DNA from: Bifidobacterium breve
GTDB lineage: Bacteria > Actinomycetota > Acidimicrobiia > Acidimicrobiales > Ilumatobacteraceae
Reading direction: 5' to 3'
NCBI GenBank assembly: GCA_945889575.1
Contig: CAMDBY010000123.1
Coordinates: forward strand, 1-5,381
DNA: 5,381 bases
The notes beneath the pieces are model-generated. The model was not told the origin of the DNA. It worked only from the letters and a program-made list of their open reading frames with translations, and searched no databases. Shown in pieces: positions 1-5,381 of this stretch. Each line of letters starts with the position of its first letter. Positions within the stretch are counted from its first letter, which is position 1. The position numbers and the translations under genes are program-made.

Positions 1-522
1 GAAGCAAAGTTTGTTGATGAAGACGGAAACGATCTTCCATCAGGCCCAGACACCGTCGGGGTTTTGTGCGTCAAAGGTGCAGTCATCATTAAGGGGTATC
101 TCAATAGGCCAGAAGCTAATGCTGAGAGCATCCAAGATGGTTGGCTAAACACAGGCGACATCGCACGTATTGATGAAGACGGGTTTGTATTCATTGTTGA
201 CCGTGCGAAAGACATGGTTCTGCGCGGTGGAGAGAACGTCTATTGCAGCGAAGTAGAAACTGCTATTTACCATCATGAATCAATTGCAGAAGCTGCTGTA
301 TTCGGTGTTCCTGATGAGCGCTTAGGTGAAGAAGTGGCAGTGGTGTTGGTTTTGCGTCCGGGAAAAACACTCGGCGAAGACGAGTTGCGCACTTTCCTTG
401 GTGCAACGCTTGCAAAACACAAGATTCCGTCAAAGATTTGGTTCCGCGATGAACCGATTCCTCGTAATGCAAGTGGCAAGTTCTTGAAGCGCGAATTGCG
501 CAAAGAACTTATTGGGGAATAA
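1..522 (+). CDS. Acyl-CoA synthetase (AMP-forming), C-terminal part, 5' end outside window
   Basis: Class I adenylate-forming enzyme (acyl/aryl-CoA synthetase type) that activates a carboxylic acid with ATP to an acyl-adenylate and transfers it to CoA in the cytoplasm. The frame is open from base 1 to TAA at 520-522, giving 173 residues of a protein usually 500-560 long. Visible motifs are GYLNRPEAN, then DGWLNTGDIA (ATP-ribose-binding Asp region), the hinge-region stretch DRAKDMVLRGGENVY, then EVE, and near the C-terminus PRNASGKFLKREL, whose Lys after SG is the catalytic adenylation lysine of the family. The C-terminal domain is therefore complete. Substrate choice is set by the missing N-terminal domain, so the acid (fatty, aromatic, terpenoid) cannot be named. 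The gene ends tail-to-tail with the flavin oxidoreductase gene, overlapping it by 14 bases. An internal TTG at 64 is open in the same frame but is not a true start, because family-like sequence continues upstream of it. Confidence 0.95.
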   Translation, partial: EAKFVDEDGNDLPSGPDTVGVLCVKGAVIIKGYLNRPEANAESIQDGWLNTGDIARIDEDGFVFIVDRAKDMVLRGGENVYCSEVETAIYHHESIAEAAVFGVPDERLGEEVAVVLVLRPGKTLGEDELRTFLGATLAKHKIPSKIWFRDEPIPRNASGKFLKRELRKELIGE

Positions 523-1507
523 GCACTCCTGCCACCTCGGCCAAGATTTCAATCGATCGAATGCGTGACGCAGTACTGTCTGCGTGGTGTGCAGTCATGA
601 TCTCATCTGCATTCGTCAATGATTGAAATTCATCTAAACGAGTTTTGATAGTTGATGCAGTTCCGATGGCTGAATATTTGAACACCTCATCAAGGTATGA
701 AGCCTGAGGAGACAAAAGCGCTGCATCAACCTGTTCGTCCGTTAGTGGTTGCCCAGGGCGACCAAAAATACGACGCGCAAAAGAACGCTTACGTCGTTCA
801 AATTGGGCTGAAGCAGATTCTTCAGTGTCGGCGGCAATCACGCTCATGCTTGCAATCACATAGGGCTTGTCTAATTGTAAAGACGGAGTGAATCGTTCGC
901 GGTAAATGCGAATCGCATCCAAAAGAGATGCAGGTGCAAAGTGCGATGCAAACGCATAGGGAAGACCTAATACCGCTGCAAGTTGAGCGCCGTACAAAGA
1001 AGACCCCAAGATGTACAGCGGGATGTTCGTGCCACGTCCAGGTGTTGCAATGACGTCAGCAACTCTCGAGGTGTCGCTAAGGAAACCCTGTAGTTCTTGA
1101 ACGTCTTGTGCGAATGTTTCCGCAGCACGCGGGTCGCGCCGTAGTGCCTTCACAGTTGTCTGGTCCGTTCCGGGTGCACGGCCAAGGCCAAGATCTATGC
1201 GACCAGGGTGCAGTGTGGCCAGTGTTCCGAATTGTTCAGCAATCACTAGGGGGGAGTGGTTCGGCAACATGACCCCGCCTGAACCAAGGCGAATTGATTT
1301 GGTGTGTGCTGCTACATGGGCGATGAGAACTGCTGGTGCTGATGATGCAATGGTTTCAGAGTTGTGATGTTCTGCATACCAAACGCGCGTAAAGCCCAGT
1401 CTTTCTGCTGCTTGAGCAACCTGAACACAACCTTCAAGGCTTTCGCGCAATGATTCTCCGGCACCAATAGATGCCAAATCAAGAATGGAAACAGGAACAG
1501 GAGACAT
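509..1507 (-). CDS. Luciferase-like (LLM class) flavin-dependent oxidoreductase, YhbW/MsnO8-type
   Basis: A 332-aa protein of the bacterial luciferase-like monooxygenase superfamily (TIM barrel), full length for the E. coli YhbW-like group. Family signatures are the N-terminal SILDLASIG, RVWYAEHHN at about 41-49, SIRLGSGGVMLPNHSPL at about 71-87, then IAEQFGTL and HPGRIDLGLGRAPG at about 100-113. Most diagnostic is PLYILGSSLYGAQLAA at about 163-178, followed by LGLPYAFASHFAP. Members use reduced FMN or, in actinobacteria, F420; the sequence does not settle which, and the substrate is unknown. ATG at 1505-1507 lies only 6 bases after the stop of the upstream lipocalin-like gene. No Shine-Dalgarno is visible before it (the mRNA there reads CCTCCCC), so translation is probably coupled to the upstream gene. 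It is the last gene of a three-gene operon, and its 3' end overlaps the convergent acyl-CoA synthetase gene. No signal peptide; cytoplasmic. Confidence 0.93.
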   Translation of the reverse strand: MSPVPVSILDLASIGAGESLRESLEGCVQVAQAAERLGFTRVWYAEHHNSETIASSAPAVLIAHVAAHTKSIRLGSGGVMLPNHSPLVIAEQFGTLATLHPGRIDLGLGRAPGTDQTTVKALRRDPRAAETFAQDVQELQGFLSDTSRVADVIATPGRGTNIPLYILGSSLYGAQLAAVLGLPYAFASHFAPASLLDAIRIYRERFTPSLQLDKPYVIASMSVIAADTEESASAQFERRKRSFARRIFGRPGQPLTDEQVDAALLSPQASYLDEVFKYSAIGTASTIKTRLDEFQSLTNADEIMTAHHADSTASRIRSIEILAEVAGVLIPQ

Positions 1508-1513
1508 GGGGAA

Positions 1514-2005
1514 TTACAGGGGAGGACTAACTCGTTCGAGAACTATGCGTACGCCGCCCATGTCTGGACGCGTCCAAATCATGTGCCCATCTTCGTCAAG
1601 TTTGCGTACGACTTCGATTCCAGGCATGCCGACGGGGCGTAAAACAAAAGCTCCGTCTTCAAATGTTGCGACTACGTGAATTGGTGTGGTGTAGTCGAAA
1701 ACCGATACGTCATGAACTGCATTTTCTTCTGTGCCATCCGCACGCGCATCGGCAATAGTGCCACCGCCACAGTCAACGATGCGGTTTCCGCATTGTTCAA
1801 TGCGCTCGGAGTAAATCATGAGGTGATCGTCCGCTGGAACTGGCTCTCCACCTCGTGTGGCGCTGATGGTTTTCCAAATGCCACGTAGATCAGGTGCACC
1901 AGGTGCCAAAGGTTCGGTGCAGCCGCCAAGGATCAGAGGGGGAAACGAGGAGCCGTACCCGCCGGCCGGTGTGTGGGCTACGGGAATGTCATTGGCGTTC
2001 GTCAT
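1514..2005 (-). CDS. Small conserved-looking protein, possible lipocalin/calycin-like fold
   Basis: A 163-aa soluble protein that I do not recognise as a named family. After a Pro/Gly-rich N-terminal tail of about 35 residues comes PDLRGIWKTI, whose G-x-W (G42, W44) resembles the N-terminal G-x-W of lipocalin/FABP-type barrels. The rest looks like successive short beta strands: HLMIYSERIEQC, GNRIVDCGG, IHVVATFEDGAFVLRP, IEVVRKLDEDGHMIWTRP and a final GGVRIVLERV with arginines near the end, as in calycins. A ligand-binding barrel is an inference, not a homology result. There are three Cys (about 29, 72, 79) and no signal peptide or membrane segment. The frame also permits GTG at 2011 two codons upstream; I prefer ATG at 2005 because the AGGG at 2015-2018 is 9 bases from it but only 3 from the GTG. 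It is the middle gene of the operon, with 17 bases after the beta-propeller gene and 6 bases before the oxidoreductase. Confidence 0.85.
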   Translation of the reverse strand: MTNANDIPVAHTPAGGYGSSFPPLILGGCTEPLAPGAPDLRGIWKTISATRGGEPVPADDHLMIYSERIEQCGNRIVDCGGGTIADARADGTEENAVHDVSVFDYTTPIHVVATFEDGAFVLRPVGMPGIEVVRKLDEDGHMIWTRPDMGGVRIVLERVSPPL

Positions 2006-2014
2006 GAACACTTA

Positions 2015-2019
2015 CCCTA
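2015..2019 (-). promoter_or_regulatory. Putative ribosome binding site (TAGGG) for the lipocalin-like gene
   Basis: On the minus strand TAGGG lies just after the TGA stop of the beta-propeller gene, 9 bases before ATG 2005 and 3 bases before the alternative GTG at 2011. The spacing favours the ATG. The match to AGGAGG is only partial. Confidence 0.35.
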
Positions 2020-2022
2020 CAA

Positions 2023-3348
2023 TCATGCGACGCTGACACGGCCTATTCGGCCAACTGCAGTGCTTGTATAAAAATCTCGTTCAAAACCAGGTGTGTACCA
2101 CATGCCCATTGGCATAAAACATCCGGTGTCTGCTCGTCCACGCTCATTTCCTGTTTCGATATCGAGAACAACCGCATCCCATTCACCCATTTTGTGAACA
2201 TGGTCGACAATCAGTTCTCCCGTATCTGCATACAACGTGAGTTGATTGGCGTTACGCCACTCTTTCTTCCACAGTGGTGTAAACACACCGGGCCCTTCGT
2301 ACCTCCACGCACCAATGCCGCCGTTCTGGGAATCAAAAGCAACGAGAATGTGTCGGTCTTGGTCGTATAACGGCGGAGACACGATGTGTCCGGATGGTGT
2401 TGCGAACGGAACAAAGGATTCATGGTCTGAGGAATCGACAGTTGACACTCTCCATACGCGCACTGGTGCCGTATGTACTGGGGGTGCAAATGGCATTGCT
2501 TGTCCTGTGCCAGTTGGTGATGCAGCCAGCATGTTGATAGTTGATTGGCTTTCGCCGTTGTCCATGAACCAGGCACAGTCATCGCCAATGGAACTATCCC
2601 AGGCGTAACCAGAATCCTCGCCGTCCACCCTGTATGACGCTGACCATGTCTCGTCAAGTGTCAAGCGGCCGTTGATGTACTGCAAGCGATGAATGATGTC
2701 GTTACTAGTGACATAGAGATAGTCGACTCCGTCTTGTCGGTCTGAAGAGAATCGACCGACACTGTTCCACGGGCATTCAAAGACATCAACAAGATTCAAA
2801 TCAGGATCAAGAACAGTGAAGACTGAACGCTTGGTGATGTCATCGCGAATGTCTTTGGTGACGATGTTGCCGTCACTAAACACAACGTGCCCGTTATGCG
2901 CATTGTTGGCTGCAAGTCGATGTTCGGCAACGATCTCTAATTCAGGGCTTAACCGGTGAACGTAAGTACCGTTGACTACGTATAGGTCACCATTTTCATG
3001 AACGCAGATGGCTCCGCACCATTTGTGTCCACCTGATGGTAAATCTGGAGACCGGCGAATGGGTTCGAGTGAGAGGGGATCAAGTTGCTCCACCCAGCCA
3101 GAGCTATCTTCTGACTCCCCAAACGAAGAGCCGCCTTGCAAGTACAACTCGCCCTCTGTGCGTTGCACAAACATGACTGGCCAGCGGCCCGGTTCCAATA
3201 TTCGGGCGTGACCGACGAGATGTTCATCTGGCTGAATATTCAGTCCAGGGGAACTCACAATCTTTTGTCGGCGAGGGCCGCCACATTCCGCAGGCCATGC
3301 CGACGGGTAATACCCCGAGAGTCGAGAGAGATAATCGCTAGCCGTCAT
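2023..3348 (-). CDS. Beta-propeller-like protein of unknown function (441 aa)
   Basis: First gene of the minus-strand operon. The protein is rich in Trp, Gly and Asp and shows repeated short strand units of propeller type: GELYLQGGS (about 66-74) leading to VEQLDPLSLEPI, GDLYVVNGTYVHRLSPEL (about 120-137), VDYLYVTSNDIIHRLQ (about 208-223), RHILVAFDSQNG (about 332-343) and DAVVLDIETGNE (about 391-402). This spacing resembles PQQ/SMP-30-like or NHL-like propellers, but I see no canonical repeat motif or catalytic signature and assign no reaction. N-terminal CGGPRRQK and SGGHKWCGA (about 106-113) are possible family marks. There is no signal peptide or transmembrane segment, so it is probably cytoplasmic, which is somewhat unusual for such propellers. 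The ATG at 3346-3348 is preceded by a G-run (GGGGG) 4 bases upstream. TGA stop at 2023-2025, followed closely by the lipocalin-like gene, suggesting the two products act together. Confidence 0.9.
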   Translation of the reverse strand: MTASDYLSRLSGYYPSAWPAECGGPRRQKIVSSPGLNIQPDEHLVGHARILEPGRWPVMFVQRTEGELYLQGGSSFGESEDSSGWVEQLDPLSLEPIRRSPDLPSGGHKWCGAICVHENGDLYVVNGTYVHRLSPELEIVAEHRLAANNAHNGHVVFSDGNIVTKDIRDDITKRSVFTVLDPDLNLVDVFECPWNSVGRFSSDRQDGVDYLYVTSNDIIHRLQYINGRLTLDETWSASYRVDGEDSGYAWDSSIGDDCAWFMDNGESQSTINMLAASPTGTGQAMPFAPPVHTAPVRVWRVSTVDSSDHESFVPFATPSGHIVSPPLYDQDRHILVAFDSQNGGIGAWRYEGPGVFTPLWKKEWRNANQLTLYADTGELIVDHVHKMGEWDAVVLDIETGNERGRADTGCFMPMGMWYTPGFERDFYTSTAVGRIGRVSVA

Positions 3349-3445
3349 GATGCCCCCATCTATGAATCAGACAACCGCACCGTACAAGCCCCAAGTCCGC
3401 AGATACGAGGCAGATGGGCCGTGAGTGCGTAGCGTATGGGGTCTT
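3349..3445. promoter_or_regulatory. Divergent intergenic region between the operon and the malic enzyme
   Basis: These 97 bases separate two outward-facing genes and should hold both promoters, by position alone. I find no convincing -35/-10 pair in either direction. A 7-base inverted repeat, CCCATCT at 3355-3361 and AGATGGG at 3412-3418, has one arm near each start and could be an operator, though chance is quite possible. G-runs just before each start (GGGGG on minus, GGGG at 3438-3441 on plus) are likely ribosome-binding sequence. Confidence 0.45.
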
Positions 3446-4852
3446 ATGTCAGTACTCCCTAACGCCGCATTTTCAATCGCTCTCGACTGTCAACTCGACA
3501 ATGTGCCTGGCACCCTTGGTCGGCTGTGCGCCGCCATAGGCGAGGCCGGGGGCAACATTGGTGCCCTTGACGGTTTCGATGTGCGTGGCCCAGTTCTTCG
3601 TCGCAGCCTTGTCGTTTATTGTCGAGATGAAGCACATCAAAAAATAGTTGTTGCTGCCGTACAGAAACTTGACGGCGTCACCGTTCTTGATTGGTGGGAC
3701 CGAACGTTCCGCATGCATGAAGCAGGCAAGATTGAAGTCATCACCACCGCTCCGGTGAATGACCGTGATGATTTATCAATGGCGTACACGCCAGGTGTTG
3801 CACGTGTATGTACCGCCATTGAAAATGATCCATCGCTTTCGCACAAATACACCATTCGTAAAAACACCGTTGCCATTGTCAGCAACGGTACGGCCGTTCT
3901 TGGTCTTGGTGACATTGGTCCTGAAGGTGCAATGCCAGTGATGGAAGGCAAAGCGCTCTTGTTCAAAGAGTTCGGTGGCGTCAATGGTTTCCCAATCTGT
4001 ATCAATGCACGCACTGCTGACGAAGTAGTCGATTTCGTTCAACGCATTGCTCCGACCTTTGGTGGTATCAACCTTGAAGACATCAAGGCTCCCGAGTGTT
4101 TCGAAATTGAAGAGCGTCTTCGTGCAAGTCTTGATATTCCCGTCTTCCACGACGACCAACACGGAACTGCCGTTGTCACCTTGGCAGCATTGTGGAACTC
4201 GTTGAAGATCACTGGCAAGAAGATGGAAGATCTCACTGTCGTTATCGCGGGTGTTGGAGCTGCAGGTGTTGCAATCGGCAAGATCTTGTTGAACGCCGGT
4301 GTTGGCGATGTCATTGGTTGAGACCGTGTTGGCGCCATTTACACAGGCCGTAGCGAAATGAACTCAGCTAAAGAGTGGTTCGCTGCAAATACCAACTCGT
4401 CACGTCGGATGGGCTCAATCAGTGACGTCATGAGAGGCGCCGATGTGTTTGTTGGCGTCAGTGGCCCAGATCTCATTACCCAAGCAGATATCCGCACGAT
4501 GGCAAAGGACCCCATTGTGTTTGCAATGGCAAACCCGAACCCTGAAATTCGACCTGAACAAGTTGATGGCCTTGCAAAGGTCATGGCAACAGGTCGCAGT
4601 GATTATCCGAACCAGATCAACAACGTTCTTGCATTCCCTGGAATCTTCCGCGGAGCTCTTGATGCAAATGCAACAGACATCACTGAAGGCATGAAACTTG
4701 CTGCGGCAATAGCAATTGCTGAATCAGTGACTGATGCGCAATTGTCTCCTGACTTCGTTGTTCCATCAGTGTTCGACCGCACCATCGTTGAGCGCGTTGC
4801 GCCAGCAGTTGCGGCAGCAGCCGTGCGTGACGGCGTTATTCGCAAGAGCTAA
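3446..4852 (+). pseudogene. ACT-domain malic enzyme (NAD(P)-dependent, decarboxylating) interrupted by in-frame TGA
   Basis: Malic enzyme oxidatively decarboxylates malate to pyruvate and CO2 with NAD(P)H formation. From ATG 3446 to TAA 4850-4852 the frame is 469 codons including the stop, normal for the bacterial form with an N-terminal ACT domain. ACT region: residues about 5-90 (FSIALDCQLDNVPGTLGRL, EAGGNIGALD), probably binding a regulatory ligand. Catalytic domain: SMAYTPGVARVC with Y114, EGKALLFKEFGG with K169, metal ligands in NLEDIKAPE (E211/D212) and FHDDQHGTA (D236/D237). NAD-domain: GVGAAG at 269-274, then DVIG, TGA as codon 292, DRVGAIYTGR. The rest is intact: FAMANPNPEIRPE (359-371) and DYPNQINNVLAFPGIFRGAL (386-405). 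The stop falls at the end of the second Rossmann strand, just before the Asp that helps select the cofactor, so translation ending there gives 291 residues lacking much of the NAD domain. No frameshift or other lesion is seen, which points to a very recent nonsense change, a base error, or recoding. GTG 3425 is an alternative start, 7 codons longer. Confidence 0.85.
4319..4321 (+). other. In-frame TGA inside the malic enzyme reading frame (codon 292)
   Basis: The reading frame before (…GVGDVIG) and after (DRVGAIYTGR…) is the same frame and both flanks match malic enzyme. From memory the residue at this position in homologs varies, with Cys, Val or Trp-type residues before Asp-Arg/Asp-Ser; TGA is one substitution away from TGC, TGT or TGG. 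Elsewhere in the window Trp is written TGG, and TGA also serves as the real stop at 2023-2025 and 4935-4937, so general TGA reassignment is not supported. Confidence 0.9.
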
Positions 4853-4859
4853 CGAATAT

Positions 4860-4918
4860 CTGCGCTGATGCGCAGCGGGGATGGCGGTCAGATCAGACCG
4901 TCACCGTGAGGCCATCTC
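4860..4918. terminator. Possible bidirectional terminator hairpins in convergent spacer
   Basis: The 82-base spacer between the two convergent stop codons holds two potential hairpins. The first is CTGCGC-TGAT-GCGCAG at 4860-4875, a perfect 6-bp stem with a 4-base loop. The second has outer arms GATGGC (4880-4885) and GCCATC (4911-4916), extendable by two pairs including one G-U, around an inner CGGTC/GACCG stem at 4885-4900 that shares base 4885 with the outer arm. Neither is followed by a T-run on either strand, so intrinsic termination is only a positional inference. Confidence 0.35.
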
Positions 4919-4934
4919 AGACAATCACATTCGG

Positions 4935-5381
4935 TCAAGACGATGCAATGATGCGTATCGGCAGCGACGAAAAGGCGCGGATGGTGTTGTTCAACTTTCG
5001 GACGGGAGGGCCAACCATTTCAAAGCGCTCCACGCGACGAGCGAGGGCAGACAACACCTCGGTTGCTTCCAATCGAGCGAGGCCCATGCCGACACAGGCG
5101 TGGACCCCATAGCCGAATGCCAAGTGCGAAGCATTGGCTCGGTCGATGTCGAACCTCTCTGGTTCATCCCACTTGCGCTCGTCGCGGTTAGCGGAAGCAA
5201 AACTCACCAATACGCGTGCGCCGGCCGGAATCTGGACATCGCCGATGACTGTGTCCCGGGTAGCCACCCGAGTGAATCCCGAGACCGGCGTTTCCAGGCG
5301 AAGCACCTCGTCGAATGCTTGTCTAGCTCGACCGGGATCGCTGCGAAAGAGATCCCATTGGTCGGGATGGGTAGCAAACAG
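4935..5381 (-). CDS. Cytochrome P450, C-terminal part, 5' end outside window
   Basis: Soluble bacterial class I-type P450, a heme-thiolate monooxygenase that takes electrons from a ferredoxin and hydroxylates a lipophilic substrate. The minus-strand frame is open from the window edge to TGA 4935-4937, giving 148 residues of an enzyme usually about 400 long. In order: DEVLRLETPV with the K-helix E-x-x-R (E-V-L-R), IPAGARVLVSFASANRDE, then DEPERFDIDRANASHLAFG (the PERF-type region), the heme-binding loop FGYGVHACVGMGLARLE fitting FGxGxHxCxG with the Cys codon at 5094-5096, and the C-terminal SSLPIRI typical of the family's end. All catalytic elements expected in this part are present. The family member (CYP number) and substrate cannot be read from this portion. 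The in-frame GTG at 5306 is internal to the K helix, not a start. It is convergent with the malic enzyme. At about 59 percent G+C it differs from the 48-51 percent of other genes here. Confidence 0.94.
   Translation of the reverse strand: MFATHPDQWDLFRSDPGRARQAFDEVLRLETPVSGFTRVATRDTVIGDVQIPAGARVLVSFASANRDERKWDEPERFDIDRANASHLAFGYGVHACVGMGLARLEATEVLSALARRVERFEMVGPPVRKLNNTIRAFSSLPIRIIASS

Noticed and set aside
1485..1679. Plus-strand GGGGAGGA at 1518-1525 as a Shine-Dalgarno for a small plus-strand gene
   Set aside because: It is the complement of minus-strand operon sequence; the nearby plus frames are short and have no protein character.
2246..2608. 120-codon plus-strand open frame opposite the propeller gene
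   Set aside because: No motif or promoter context, and the minus frame is clearly the coding one.
2211..2657. 148-codon open frame on the minus strand inside the propeller gene
   Set aside because: Different frame of the same strand within a convincing gene; composition is Thr/His/Gln-rich without domain character.
3637..4162. Antisense open frames of 125 and 128 codons opposite the malic enzyme
   Set aside because: Their translations have no recognisable motif and they lie wholly opposite strongly conserved coding sequence; they are shadow frames.
4358..4852. Downstream malic enzyme part as an independent gene starting at ATG 4358
   Set aside because: It is in the same frame as the upstream part, begins in the middle of the NAD-binding domain, and has no clear ribosome-binding site; it is the remainder of the interrupted gene.
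3425..4852. Genome-wide reassignment of TGA to Trp (alternative code)
   Set aside because: TGA terminates the propeller and P450 frames at places where the proteins should end, Trp is written TGG throughout, and no other internal TGA is seen.

Overview
This looks like bacterial chromosomal DNA packed with coding sequence and carrying no mobile element, RNA gene or CRISPR array. By hand count most of it is about 48-51 percent G+C. The gene set (acyl-CoA synthetase, luciferase-like flavin oxidoreductase, ACT-domain malic enzyme, soluble P450) fits an aerobic, lipid- or xenobiotic-degrading actinobacterium of moderate G+C, possibly a freshwater or marine Acidimicrobiia-type lineage. That placement is inference from gene content and protein style, not from a marker gene.

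Layout: (1) 1-522 on + is the C-terminal end of an acyl-CoA synthetase of the AMP-forming family; the gene begins outside the window. (2) 509-3348 on - is a tight three-gene operon. In order of transcription it encodes a 441-aa beta-propeller-like protein of unknown function, a ~163-aa lipocalin-like protein, and a luciferase-like flavin-dependent oxidoreductase whose 3' end overlaps the synthetase by 14 bases. (3) 3349-3445 is a short divergent intergenic region. (4) 3446-4852 on + is an ACT-domain malic enzyme whose frame is complete except for one in-frame TGA at 4319-4321, at codon 292 of 469. (5) 4853-4934 is a convergent spacer with two potential hairpins. (6) 4935-5381 on - is the C-terminal part of a cytochrome P450, with the K-helix ExxR and heme-Cys signatures, running off the right edge. 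It is clearly richer in G+C (about 59 percent).

How the genes may work together: the synthetase activates a carboxylic acid to its CoA thioester, while the flavin oxidoreductase and the P450 could oxidise lipophilic substrates. A lipocalin-like protein could bind such a ligand, and malic enzyme supplies pyruvate and NAD(P)H from malate. This suggests a catabolic neighbourhood, but no pathway can be assigned. The two points most worth attention are the interrupted malic enzyme (recent nonsense mutation, base error or recoding) and the operon pairing two unassigned proteins with an oxidoreductase. I see no wholly new system.
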